Origin: Hyphomicrobium sp.
GTDB lineage: Bacteria; Pseudomonadota; Alphaproteobacteria; Rhizobiales; Hyphomicrobiaceae
DNA: 64,000 bases
Assembly: GCF_009026145.1 (NCBI RefSeq)
Contig: NZ_WBUE01000005.1
Location: 1 to 64,000 of the forward strand
Direction: 5' to 3'
Shown: positions 37,054 to 46,513 of the stretch, piece after piece
Numbering within the stretch: position 1 is the stretch's first letter
How the letters are laid out: each line of letters starts with the position of its first letter
Program-made: the position numbers and the translations under genes
The notes under the pieces: generated by a model
What the model was told of the DNA's origin: nothing
Database searches by the model: none
What the model saw: only the letters and a program-made list of their open reading frames with translations

Positions 37054-38334
37054 GTGAGGATTGCCAGCATCGCAATTCAAGCCGCGCATCTAGGTCGGCG
37101 CGCGGTCGCCGCTGCCGGCGCGGCGCTGACCTTGCTCGCCGTCATGGCCGCTCCCGCGCTGGCCGCCGATCCGTTTGCCGACTTCCTCGAAAGCCTGTGG
37201 CCGGAGGCGCAGGCCGAGGGCGTCTCGGGTGCCACGTTCGACGCCGCCTTCCGCGGCCTGAAGCCGGACTACTCGCTGCCCGATCTCATCATCGCCGGTC
37301 GCAAGCGCGACGACAGCGCCGGCCAGGCCGAGTTCACCAAGTCGGCGTTCGAATATCTCAATCCAAAATATCTCGCTTCGCTGGCCGTGCAGGGACGCAA
37401 GTTCCTCAAGGAGCATGAGAGGGACATCCTCAACATCGAGAAGAATACCGGCGTCGACCGCTACATCATGGTCGCCATCTGGGGCCGCGAGACTGCGTAC
37501 GGCACCCATAAGCTGCCGCACGACGCCATCCGCGTATTGGCCACGCAGGCCTTCACCGGCCGACGCAAGGATGAGTTTCGCCTCGAGATCATCGCCGCGC
37601 TGAAGATGCTGCAGGCCGGCGTGCCGCGCTCGAAGATGCGTGCTTCCTGGGCCGGCGCGGTGGGGCTGACGCAGTTCATGCCGACCGAATATTTCAAGCA
37701 CCTTGAGGACGGCGACGGCGACGGCAAGGCCGATATTTTCGATAGCGTACCGGATGCGCTCGCTTCCGCCGCCCGCCAGCTCGCCAACAAGGGCTGGGTG
37801 CGCGGGTTGCGCTGGGGCTACGAGGTTCACATGCCCGCGCGCGGCGACTGCTCACTCGAGGGACCGCCTGGCGAGCGCACGATCGGCGAATGGATGCAAC
37901 TCGGCTTCCAGCGCACCGGCGCCAAACCCTTCCGCCCCGAGGAAGAAGGCATCCGCGCCTACCTGATGATGCCCTCGGGCGCCTATGGGCCCGGCTTCCT
38001 TGCCACCGAGAATTTCAAGGTCATCCGCCTCTACAACACGTCCGACCTTTATGCGCTGTTCGTCGGCGATCTTTCCGACCGGATCGCGGGCGCCGGCGGA
38101 TTCCACGTTCCCGCTGCGCAGGTCGCCCAGCCGCGGACGGCGCAGGTGAAGGAAGTCCAGGAGCGTCTGTCGCGGCTCGGCTATCCCATGGACAAGATCG
38201 ACGGCAAGATCGGCTCCAACACCCGCCGGCAGGTCGGCACCTACCAGAAGACGAGCGGCCTCAAGATCGATTGCTGGCCCACCGAGGCGGTGCTCTCCCA
38301 CCTGCGTTCCAACGCCGCGCGCGCCCCGCAGTAG
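37054..38334 (+). CDS. Lytic murein transglycosylase (MltB family) with C-terminal peptidoglycan-binding domain
   Basis: VAIWGRETAYGTHKLPHDAIRVLATQAFTGRRKDEFRLEIIAALKML…WAGAVGLTQFMPTEYFKHLEDGDGDGKADIF; PG-binding VKEVQERLSRLGYPMDKIDGKIGSNTRRQVGTYQ. GTG start assumed. Confidence 0.92.
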   Translation: MRIASIAIQAAHLGRRAVAAAGAALTLLAVMAAPALAADPFADFLESLWPEAQAEGVSGATFDAAFRGLKPDYSLPDLIIAGRKRDDSAGQAEFTKSAFEYLNPKYLASLAVQGRKFLKEHERDILNIEKNTGVDRYIMVAIWGRETAYGTHKLPHDAIRVLATQAFTGRRKDEFRLEIIAALKMLQAGVPRSKMRASWAGAVGLTQFMPTEYFKHLEDGDGDGKADIFDSVPDALASAARQLANKGWVRGLRWGYEVHMPARGDCSLEGPPGERTIGEWMQLGFQRTGAKPFRPEEEGIRAYLMMPSGAYGPGFLATENFKVIRLYNTSDLYALFVGDLSDRIAGAGGFHVPAAQVAQPRTAQVKEVQERLSRLGYPMDKIDGKIGSNTRRQVGTYQKTSGLKIDCWPTEAVLSHLRSNAARAPQ

Positions 38335-38432
38335 GCGCGCCAATCGCCAGTAGAAAATTCCGCTCCGCGTGCTATGCCCTGCGCGCCGGCAGTCCCCCTT
38401 CATGCCGGCTGTCCGGTCGCGGAGGAGGCACC

Positions 38433-39368
38433 ATGGATCGCTGGGTCGAGGAGACGTTTCACCCCCATTGGCGCGTGCGCCTGGCCGCAGACGAGGTGCT
38501 GCACGAGGTGAAGACGGAGCACCAGCACCTGGTGATCTTCAAGAACCGGACGTGGGGCACGGTGCTGATGCTCGATGGCGTCTGCCAGCTCACGACGTCG
38601 GACGAGTTCATCTATCACGAGATGATGGCGCACGTGCCGCTGATGGCGCTCGACAAGCCCAAGCGCGTGCTGGTGATTGGCGGCGGCGACGGCGGCGTCA
38701 TGCGCGAGGTGTTGAAGCATCCCACCATCGAGAAGGCGATGCTGTGCGAGATCGACCGCGAGGTGATCGATACGGCGCTGAAGTATTATCCCGAGATTCC
38801 CGGCAGCACGTTCGACGACGAGCGCACCGTCGTCGTTATTGCCGACGGGCGCAAGTTCGTCGCCGAAACGGATGAGCGCTTCGATGCCATCATCGTCGAT
38901 TCATCCGAGCCGATCGGCCCCTCGGCGGTGCTGCACACGCCGGAATTCTTCGCCGCGTGCAAGCATGCGCTGAAGGAAGGCGGCATCCTCGTCACGCAGA
39001 ACGGCCTGCCGTTCCTGTTCCCCGACCATCTGCGCGACACGACGCGCGCCTTCGCGTCCCTGTTCGAAAACGTGGCGCCCTACTTCTGCACCCAGCCCTG
39101 CTATTTCGGAGGGCCGTTTGCGCTCAACTGGGCCTCCGATGAGGACGAGCACCTCGACATCGGCGAGAAGAAGCTGGCCAAGCGCCAGGAGAGGCGCGGC
39201 ATCACGACTAAGTACTGGACGCCGGCGGTCCACGACGCCGCGTTCGCGCTGCCGCGTTACGCCGAGACCGTCGTCGAGCAGGCGATCATCGATGGGTGCA
39301 CCGATCGCGCTGCGGCCAAGAACAACGGGCGCGGCAAGAACAACAAGAACAAGAAGACGCGGCAATAG
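38433..39368 (+). CDS. speE: Polyamine aminopropyltransferase (spermidine synthase)
   Basis: MDRWVEETFHPHWRVRLAADEVLHEVKTEHQHLVIFKNRTWGTVLMLDGVCQLTTSDEFIYHEMMAHVPL…RVLVIGGGDGGVMREVLKHPTIEKAMLCEIDREVID. Confidence 0.95.
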   Translation: MDRWVEETFHPHWRVRLAADEVLHEVKTEHQHLVIFKNRTWGTVLMLDGVCQLTTSDEFIYHEMMAHVPLMALDKPKRVLVIGGGDGGVMREVLKHPTIEKAMLCEIDREVIDTALKYYPEIPGSTFDDERTVVVIADGRKFVAETDERFDAIIVDSSEPIGPSAVLHTPEFFAACKHALKEGGILVTQNGLPFLFPDHLRDTTRAFASLFENVAPYFCTQPCYFGGPFALNWASDEDEHLDIGEKKLAKRQERRGITTKYWTPAVHDAAFALPRYAETVVEQAIIDGCTDRAAAKNNGRGKNNKNKKTRQ

Positions 39369-39374
39369 GCGGTG

Positions 39375-40565
39375 TCAGGTGGGCTCGGCCAGGTGCGTCC
39401 CGAGCAGGCTGTCGTAAACCTGCAGCGTCTGCTGCTTCATCTGCTTGAGCGAGAACGCCTTGAGTACGTGCCCGCGTGCGCGGGTCCCCATGCGGGCGTG
39501 CTCGTCGGGCGCCATAGCCAGCGCCTCGGCGATGGCATCGGCGAGGCGCTGGGGATCCTCGGGCGGCACCAGCCAGCCGGTCGCACGGTCCGCGGAAACG
39601 CCGGGACGGCCGAGCACGGTCTCTGGCGGGGCGCCGATGTCGGTGGCGATGACCGGCGTCGCCATGACTTGCGCCTCGGTGGCAGCCCGGCCGAAGGCTT
39701 CCGGCTCGATCGAGGCGACGACAGCCACGTGCGAGGCACGGAAGGCTGCTGCCATGTCGTCCTCGTGCCCGACGATGCGCACGTGCTCATCCAGCCCGGC
39801 CGAGCGAATCTGTTGTGCCAATCCTGCTTTGTAGGCGCTGCGCCGCTGCGCATCGCCAGCGAGGATGAACACCGTGTCGTCGAGAACGTCCCGCTGCGCC
39901 AGCAGCGCCGCCGCCGCGATGACGACCTTCTGGCCTTTCCACGGTGTCAGTCGCGCGGCGTGCAGCACCACGCGCCTATTTGGCTCTATCCCCCAGCGGC
40001 GGCGCACGGCAGCGACGCGCTCGGGCGCTACGTTGGCGGGATCGAACAGCCTTCCATCGACGCCGCGATAGATGACGTGCAGCTTGGCGCGGGGCGTTCC
40101 GTAGCGCATCCGAATGAGGTCGGAGGTGTAATGCGAGTTGGCGATGACCGCATCGCCGCGCGCCATGACGCTGTTGTAGAGTCGCTTGAGGTCGGATTTC
40201 TCCGAATAGGCGCCATGGTAGGTGGTGACGAACGGCACGCCGGTGCGGCGCGCGGCGATGAGCGCGCTCCAAGCCGGGGCGCGGCTGCGCGCGTGAATGA
40301 GATCGACGCCAGTGCGGCGCACGACGTTGGCGATGCGATGGGCGTTCCACAAAAGGCGAAACGGACTCTTTGCCGCGGCCGGAAAGAACTGCACCTCGGC
40401 GCCGGTATCGCGCAGGCGCTGCACGAGGCGACCACCCTCGGTCAAAACGATGCAGTGGCCGCCGGCCGTGTGCACCGCATCGGCAATCTCGATGGTGGAA
40501 AGCTCCGCTCCGCCGGTATCGAGCTCGGGGATGATCTGCAGTATGGTCGGGCGCTTCTCGGCCAC
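39375..40565 (-). CDS. Glycosyltransferase family 4-like (GT-B)
   Basis: IIPELDTGGAELSTIEIADAVHTAGG…IHARSRAPAWSALIAARRTGVPFVTTYHG…EPEAFGRAATEAQVMATPVIATDIGAPPETV. Confidence 0.92.
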   Translation of the reverse strand: MAEKRPTILQIIPELDTGGAELSTIEIADAVHTAGGHCIVLTEGGRLVQRLRDTGAEVQFFPAAAKSPFRLLWNAHRIANVVRRTGVDLIHARSRAPAWSALIAARRTGVPFVTTYHGAYSEKSDLKRLYNSVMARGDAVIANSHYTSDLIRMRYGTPRAKLHVIYRGVDGRLFDPANVAPERVAAVRRRWGIEPNRRVVLHAARLTPWKGQKVVIAAAALLAQRDVLDDTVFILAGDAQRRSAYKAGLAQQIRSAGLDEHVRIVGHEDDMAAAFRASHVAVVASIEPEAFGRAATEAQVMATPVIATDIGAPPETVLGRPGVSADRATGWLVPPEDPQRLADAIAEALAMAPDEHARMGTRARGHVLKAFSLKQMKQQTLQVYDSLLGTHLAEPT

Positions 40566-40599
40566 AAGCTATCCTCCGGCGGCGAAAAGGTTGTTTAGA

Positions 40600-41409
40600 T
40601 TGAGTGAGAGCGAACCGCAATTCCTCGACTTGGGTCCAGGCGAAACGGCCCCGCCGCGGCGCATTGCCTATCGGGTCGACCCGCCGCCGCCCGGCAGTGT
40701 CGGCCTATTCTGGCTATCGGGCTACAAATCGGACATGGCGAGCACCAAGGCGACCGAGCTCGCCGGCTTTGCCTGCGCCAACGGCTACGGCTGTACCCGC
40801 TTCGACTATTCCGGCCACGGCGTATCGAGCGGCAAGTTCGAGGATGGCACCATCGGTGCGTGGCTGGAGGAGGCGGAGGCGGTGTTCCGTCGCCTCACCG
40901 AGGGGGGGCAGATCGTCGTCGGCTCCAGCATGGGCGGCTATATCGCGCTGCTGCTCCTGCGCCGACTGATGCAGGTGGCACCAAACGACGCCGCCCGCAT
41001 CCTTGGGCTCATCCTCATCGCGCCAGCCTGGGACATGACCGAGGAGCTGATGTGGAAGCAGTTCAACCTCAGCGCGCGGCGTGAGCTCGAGGACACCGGT
41101 GTCTTTCGTCAGCCGTCCGAATACGGCGAGCCCTATGCCATCACGCGCGCCCTCATCGAGGAGGGTCGCAGTCATCTCATGGCCAAGAAACCGTTCGACC
41201 CCGGGCGACCGGTCATCATCCTTCAGGGGCGACTCGATACCTCCGTGCCCATCGGGCACGCGCGCGCCTTGCTGCAGCTGCTGCAAGGTGGCTGGGCAGA
41301 GTTTATCGAGGTTCCGGACGGCGAACACCGTCTTTCGCGCCCCCAGGACTTGTCGTTGCTTTTCACAAAAATCGACGAGCTGGCGGCCCGTTATGCGCCG
41401 GGCAATTGA
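40600..41409 (+). CDS. Alpha/beta hydrolase
   Basis: GLFWLSGYKSDMASTKATELAGFACANGYGCTRFDYSGHGVSSG…QIVVGSSMGGYIALLLL (GxSxG) …ILQGRLDTSVP…DGEHRLSRP; probable TTG start. Confidence 0.85.
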   Translation: MSESEPQFLDLGPGETAPPRRIAYRVDPPPPGSVGLFWLSGYKSDMASTKATELAGFACANGYGCTRFDYSGHGVSSGKFEDGTIGAWLEEAEAVFRRLTEGGQIVVGSSMGGYIALLLLRRLMQVAPNDAARILGLILIAPAWDMTEELMWKQFNLSARRELEDTGVFRQPSEYGEPYAITRALIEEGRSHLMAKKPFDPGRPVIILQGRLDTSVPIGHARALLQLLQGGWAEFIEVPDGEHRLSRPQDLSLLFTKIDELAARYAPGN

Positions 41410-41475
41410 GGCATCGACAGCCGCCTCGGTCCGTGGAAAGCTGTCACTCGCGTTTGTAGAATAGCGAGCTCCGCC

Positions 41476-41760
41476 ATGAAGCAAGCGGGACTTCTTGTCC
41501 TTGGCGTCGCGTTCTCGGTACCCCTATTTCCATTGGCCGCTGCAGCGGGCGCAGCCTCCGATGACGGGACCAGCATAGAGGTGGAGGGGCCGGCCGCCCT
41601 GCCCGTCGAGAAGGAGATGGGCTATCGCCCGCGCTGGGCAGATCCCAATGCCAAGCCATCCGAGCCTGGTATCGAGAACGACCCGACGCCGTTTGACCCC
41701 ACCGACGTCGATGCCAACTCGGACACGCTCAACAACAACCTGAACAACATGGACCAGTAA
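41476..41760 (+). CDS. Small secreted hypothetical protein
   Basis: 94 aa with signal peptide MKQAGLLVLGVAFSVPLFPLAAAAGAAS; Asn/Asp-rich C-terminus. Confidence 0.55.
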   Translation: MKQAGLLVLGVAFSVPLFPLAAAAGAASDDGTSIEVEGPAALPVEKEMGYRPRWADPNAKPSEPGIENDPTPFDPTDVDANSDTLNNNLNNMDQ

Positions 41761-41966
41761 CCCCGCGCGGTGCGGCGTCCGTCGCACTGCGTGAACCTCT
41801 GGAGGTGTGATGCGTTGCCAACCTAGCGATCGTCTCAAATCACAAGTTCCGCCACATTTGCAGCAGCTTGCGCGGCGTCAATGAACACGCGTACGCCATA
41901 GGGCGACCATGCGCGGACGCTTTCATCTACCAACTGCCACGTGACGACACGAAACCGGAGAGAACG

Positions 41967-42548
41967 ATGGAAAGACCCCTGCAGATCGCATTCAAGAACG
42001 TGGAAAGCTCGGCTTCCTTGGAAACGTTGGTCCGCGACCGGGTGGAACGGCTGCAGCGCTTCCATCCGAACATCACGGGCGCGCGCGTCGTCGTCGAGGT
42101 CCCGCATCGCAGCCCCGAAGGCGCCAAGCCACCTCTTGGGATTGCGGTGGAGATCGACGTCCCTGGACGCAGCCCGGTAATCGCCAAGGGCCAGCAGGAG
42201 CGACGCGAGCTGAAGGGCGACAGCTCGGCGATCGTTAACCGCGTTTTCGAGGCGGTCGAACGCCAGCTCGAGCAGATCACCGCCATCCGCAAGGGCGAGG
42301 TGAAGCAGCACGGTTCGGCCGGTGACACCGGCGTGGTGGTACGCCTGTTCCGCGAGCAGAACTACGGCTTCATCGAGGTCAAGGACTCCCCGGACCTCTA
42401 CTTCTCGAGCGACGTCGTAGGCAACGGGTCGTTCGAGAGCATCAAGGTTGGCTCGATCGTGCACGTAACGCGAGCCACGACCGAGGGTCCGATGGGACCG
42501 CAGGCGAGCTCGGTCAAGCTGATGGGCGCCGGTCGTAGCCCTTCATGA
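41967..42548 (+). CDS. HPF/RaiA-family ribosome-associated protein fused to a C-terminal cold-shock domain
   Basis: MERPLQIAFKNVESSASLETLVRDRVERLQRFHPNITGARVVVEVPH… (HPF) + GDTGVVVRLFREQNYGFIEVKDSPDLYFSSDVVGNGSFESIKVGSIVHVT… (CSD). Confidence 0.85.
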   Translation: MERPLQIAFKNVESSASLETLVRDRVERLQRFHPNITGARVVVEVPHRSPEGAKPPLGIAVEIDVPGRSPVIAKGQQERRELKGDSSAIVNRVFEAVERQLEQITAIRKGEVKQHGSAGDTGVVVRLFREQNYGFIEVKDSPDLYFSSDVVGNGSFESIKVGSIVHVTRATTEGPMGPQASSVKLMGAGRSPS

Positions 42549-42617
42549 TGTTGCCAACATGCATCCGTCGTCTTTGCCCGGCATGCTAGGGAGGAGCAAG
42601 GAAAGGGGAGGGACCGG

Positions 42618-44000
42618 ATGCTGCATACCACGCCCCGCCGACGGCTGGAGGACGACCTCGCGGCCGTCGAGGAGATTGTGGCGCGGCCGGCTACGACCGC
42701 TAAGGAGCTGGCCACCAATCTCAGTGCGCTCTACGAGGCGACGTTCAATGTCAGCCTCGATCGCTACGATATGCAGAGCCTGCTGCGCTCGGCGCCTGAG
42801 ATCGCCCGCTCGATTTTCGCGCTGCGGCTGCGCTTGCGCGATCAAATCTCCGACTGGCACGCGCGCGGATTCCTGACGCTCGCCGGGCAGCGCGCCGTGC
42901 GCAACGCGCTGCGCATCGCCCGCTACGCAACCGACATGCTGGGCGAGCTCAACATTCGCTACGCGCAGCTCGGCCCGGAGGAGAAGACGCTGCGCGGGTT
43001 CAGCGGGCGCGACATCAATACGTTCGTCAACCCGGCCTTCGATACCGGCAGCGACCTCGACTTCCGCTCCGGCGATCTCCTCTTGATGCGCGGCATGCAT
43101 CACAACAGCGCGGCCATCGCGCGCATCGGCGACGTCGACAGCCAGTTCAGCCATCTCGCCATCGTGCACACCGACGAGAACGGCAAACATTGGGTGGTGG
43201 AGGCGCTGATCGAGGAAGGCTCGGTCATCAATCCGCTCGCCGCGACGCTCGAGCACGGCCTCGGACGCTGCGTTCTGTTCCGCCACCGCGACAAGCAGCT
43301 CGCCGCACGTGCCGCCGCCCTCATCCACGACGTGGTCAGCCGCTCGCATGAGAAGCCCGGTAGCCACATCTGGTACGACTTCACCATGGAGCTCGGCGGC
43401 GACAAGGAGTTGTTCTGCTCCAAGCTGGTGCGCAAGGCCTACGGGCTGGCCAGCAACCAACAGTTTCTCCTGCCGACGTTCACCACTCGCTTCGACATGA
43501 AGAACCGCGACTTCGTGGATCGCATCGGCGTTACGGCGCGAGAGACGTTCGCGCCGGCCGATATCGAGCTCGAGCCGACGTTCGACCTCGTCGCCGAGTG
43601 GCAGGACTACCGCGTGACCTCGCGCCTGCGCCTGCAGGACTTACTGATGGATCGGCTGTTCCTGTGGATGGAGCAGTACCATTACCATTTTCGCGAGGAC
43701 CTGCCGATCAAGCTGATCGGATTCTTCGGCCGGCTATCTGGGCAACTGTCGACGCGCGCCAAGAACCTCATTGCCGATGTGGTGCCGAAGGTGCCGCCCA
43801 ACATGCGGCGCTCGACCATCCAGGCGGTCGCCATGTTGCACAAGACGGCCGAGCCGCTGCTCGCCGAGCTGCAGGCGCTGGAGCGTCGCAGCATCGACCG
43901 GACCGGGCGCCCGCTGCACGCGCGCGAGGTCAACGATTTCCTCGAGGCCAAGCGGCAGGCCGCGAACGGCGAGATCGGCTACCTCGTCGGCAAGGCGTGA
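42618..44000 (+). CDS. YiiX/YaeF-like permuted papain-fold (NlpC/P60-superfamily) enzyme
   Basis: FRSGDLLLMRGMHHNSAAIARIGDVDSQFSHLAIVHTDENGKHWVVEALIEEGSVINPL…ELFCSKLVRKAYGLAS: permuted His/Cys arrangement. Confidence 0.75.
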   Translation: MLHTTPRRRLEDDLAAVEEIVARPATTAKELATNLSALYEATFNVSLDRYDMQSLLRSAPEIARSIFALRLRLRDQISDWHARGFLTLAGQRAVRNALRIARYATDMLGELNIRYAQLGPEEKTLRGFSGRDINTFVNPAFDTGSDLDFRSGDLLLMRGMHHNSAAIARIGDVDSQFSHLAIVHTDENGKHWVVEALIEEGSVINPLAATLEHGLGRCVLFRHRDKQLAARAAALIHDVVSRSHEKPGSHIWYDFTMELGGDKELFCSKLVRKAYGLASNQQFLLPTFTTRFDMKNRDFVDRIGVTARETFAPADIELEPTFDLVAEWQDYRVTSRLRLQDLLMDRLFLWMEQYHYHFREDLPIKLIGFFGRLSGQLSTRAKNLIADVVPKVPPNMRRSTIQAVAMLHKTAEPLLAELQALERRSIDRTGRPLHAREVNDFLEAKRQAANGEIGYLVGKA

Positions 44001-45499
44001 ACGGACGGGTCCCAGCCGCCGTAGGAAGCGGAGCGGGCCGCGGGCAGGCCGTCATCGAGCGCGCGCTCGAGCACCCGCGCGCCGGCCGCGTCGGCTACCG
44101 CCTCCGGCACGATCCACGCACGGTATCGCGTCGATACGACGGGCGCCGAGCAGGAGAGCTCACCGGCACTCACGTCGCATGAGCGGTCCGGCTCGATGGT
44201 GCGGACCTCGCGCCGATCATGGCGCAAGAATCCCATGTCGACCGGCTGCATCGTCGTCATCGGCGAGGGCAGCGTGATGCCGCGGAACACGCATGTCGTC
44301 TGGTGGCGGCAGACGCCGGCGTTACGACCCAGCGTATTGCCGGGGCCGAGCGCCTGCGCGCGCCGCATAATGGTGGCCGGCGATGTGGGCCCATTGCTGA
44401 CGTAGCAACTTTGGCCGACGCACAGCACTGGATTGGCGGTCAGGCGCTTACCGGCAAAACCGTGTCGGCGCGGCTGCATGATGACGAGCACCGTGACGCG
44501 CTGCGGATAGGTCGCCGGCGCCGTGACCGGCTCGTCGATGAAGGGCGACGGCAGCGCCTGCTCGGCCATGGGACCGCCGAGGCTGTTGCGCGTCTCCTTG
44601 CTGCGCTCGCGCGCCTCGCGGGCAAGCCTGAACCTCTCGGCGATGCGCCGGGCTTCCTCCTCGCGCTGCCTCTCGAGCGCGGCACGCTGCTGGGCCAACC
44701 GCGCTTCTTCCATCCGCTGCTGCTCGGCGAGCCGCGCCTCCTCGGCCCGGCGTTTGGCCTCGGCCTCCTCGGCCTGTCGCTTGAGCTCGGCAACGCGCGC
44801 CTCCTCGGCCTTGCGCTTGGCTTCGGCTTCCTCCGCCTGGCGTTTCACCTCGGCGATGCGGGCTTCTTCCGCCTTGCGCCTTTCCTCGGCGACGCGCGCC
44901 TCTTCGGCCCGGCGCCGGGCCTCGACGCGGCGCGCTTCCTCGGCCTTGCGCTCTGCCTCCGCCTTCTCGGCGGCGATACGGCGCTCATCGGCGAGGCGCT
45001 TCTCCTCGGCCAGCCGCTGCTCCTCGACCTCGCGGGTGAGACGCGCTGCTTCGGCGCGACGCTGCTCCTCGGCCTGGCGTTCCATCTCGGCGCGCTGCTT
45101 CTGCGCCTCTTCGGCGAGGCGCTGCGCCTCGGCGCGCGCGGCGCGCCGCTCGTCCTCGATGCGCTGCTGCTGTTCGCGAGCCAACTGCTCGCGCCGGCGT
45201 GCTTCCGCTTCTTCCTGAGCACTGCGCAACATCTCTGCCTCGTCGGCGGCGCGCTGCTCGGCGGCTTTGCGCTTTGCCGCTTCGGCTCGCTTCTTGGCCT
45301 CGGCCTCGGCCTTGACGCGTGCCTCGGCCTTCTTGGCCTCCGCGGCGCGCTCGCCTTCCTCGGCGGCGCGGGAGAATTTCTCCGCCAGCGCGTGCGCTGC
45401 GTCCTCGTTGGCGGCGGCCGTCTGGAGGCTATACATCCAGCCCATCAACGCCACGGCGCACACTGCGCCGCGACTGAGGCCACTCGCTGCTGACCGCAT
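43979..45499 (-). CDS. Secreted TolA-like Ala/Glu/Arg/Lys coiled-coil protein with Cys-containing C-terminal domain
   Basis: Signal peptide MRSAASGLSRGAVCAVALMGWMYSLQTAAANEDA; ~300 aa charged repeats; C-terminus CVGQSCYVSNG…GVCRHQTTCVFRGI…CDVSAGELSCSAP. Confidence 0.75.
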   Translation of the reverse strand: MRSAASGLSRGAVCAVALMGWMYSLQTAAANEDAAHALAEKFSRAAEEGERAAEAKKAEARVKAEAEAKKRAEAAKRKAAEQRAADEAEMLRSAQEEAEARRREQLAREQQQRIEDERRAARAEAQRLAEEAQKQRAEMERQAEEQRRAEAARLTREVEEQRLAEEKRLADERRIAAEKAEAERKAEEARRVEARRRAEEARVAEERRKAEEARIAEVKRQAEEAEAKRKAEEARVAELKRQAEEAEAKRRAEEARLAEQQRMEEARLAQQRAALERQREEEARRIAERFRLAREARERSKETRNSLGGPMAEQALPSPFIDEPVTAPATYPQRVTVLVIMQPRRHGFAGKRLTANPVLCVGQSCYVSNGPTSPATIMRRAQALGPGNTLGRNAGVCRHQTTCVFRGITLPSPMTTMQPVDMGFLRHDRREVRTIEPDRSCDVSAGELSCSAPVVSTRYRAWIVPEAVADAAGARVLERALDDGLPAARSASYGGWDPSVHALPTR

Positions 45500-45637
45500 G
45501 ACATCCTCGCCACAATAATGGGGAGCGGGGGCTCCCGGCGGCCGCGGCAAAAGCACGACCGGATTTCGCCTATAAAGCGAGGGCCGCTTGAACGGCGGCT
45601 GAACGGCGGTGGTGAGGTGCCACCGGCTGTGGATCGT

Positions 45638-46513
45638 TCAGTCCTGCGACGCGTGCGCCAAGATGGCGCGCAGACCTTCCCGGTAGGTTGGGAATTTCAG
45701 AGCGACACCAAGCTCTTGCCGCAGGCGCGCATTGCTGATGCGCTTGTTGGCGGCATAGAAGCTCGCCGCCATGGGGGTCAGCTCCGCGTCCTCGAACGGG
45801 ACCGCCGGCGGCGGCGGCATGTGCAACAGCTGGGCGGCATAGACGATGACGTCCTGCGGCGGCGCCGGCTCGTCGTCGGCGACGTTGTAGATCTGCTCGC
45901 CGCCTCGCCCGGCAATGCCGGCGCATACGGCTTGCGCGATGTCGTCGACGTGGATGCGGTTGAACACGTGGCCCGGCTTGACGATGCGGTGCGCCGTTCC
46001 TTCACGCAGGCGGTCGATGGCACTGCGGCCGGGGCCGTAGATGCCGGCGAGGCGGAAGACCTGCGCGCGCACGCCGCGTCGCTCCGCCAGCGCCAGCCAT
46101 GCCTGCTCGGCCGCGATGCGGCGCTGGCCGCGCACCGACGTGGCGTCGGCCGGCGCCGTCTCGTCGATCCAGGCACCCTGGCTGTCGCCGTAGACCCCGA
46201 CGGTTGACAGGTAGCCGATCCAACTCAGCGCCTTTGACCGCTCTAGATCATCCGCGTAGTGGCGCAGCACCGGATCGCCGCCGGCGTCCGGTGGTATGGA
46301 GACTAGGACGTGCGTTGCGCGGGCGAGCGCGCGCTGGACTTCCGGACATGGCTGCGTGCCATCGAAGACGATTGCGTCATAGCTTTGTGCGGCGATCGCA
46401 TCGGCGCCCTCGCGGGTGCGTGCCGTACCGGCCACGCTCCAGCCCTCATCCGCGAGCCCACGCGCGATGAACGATGCGCTGTAGCCGAGACCGAAGCAGA
46501 AGAGGCGGTTCAT
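45638..46513 (-). CDS. NAD-dependent epimerase/dehydratase-like (SDR) protein
   Basis: MNRLFCFGLGYSASFIARGLADEGWSVAGTART…YLSTVGVYGDSQGAWIDETAPADATSVRGQRR…FRLAGIYGPGRSAIDRL. Confidence 0.88.
   Translation of the reverse strand: MNRLFCFGLGYSASFIARGLADEGWSVAGTARTREGADAIAAQSYDAIVFDGTQPCPEVQRALARATHVLVSIPPDAGGDPVLRHYADDLERSKALSWIGYLSTVGVYGDSQGAWIDETAPADATSVRGQRRIAAEQAWLALAERRGVRAQVFRLAGIYGPGRSAIDRLREGTAHRIVKPGHVFNRIHVDDIAQAVCAGIAGRGGEQIYNVADDEPAPPQDVIVYAAQLLHMPPPPAVPFEDAELTPMAASFYAANKRISNARLRQELGVALKFPTYREGLRAILAHASQD

Noticed and set aside
37890-38432. N-terminal extension of the 492-aa ORF containing speE
   Set aside because: Overlaps the transglycosylase 3' half in another frame; SpeE homology begins at ATG 38433.
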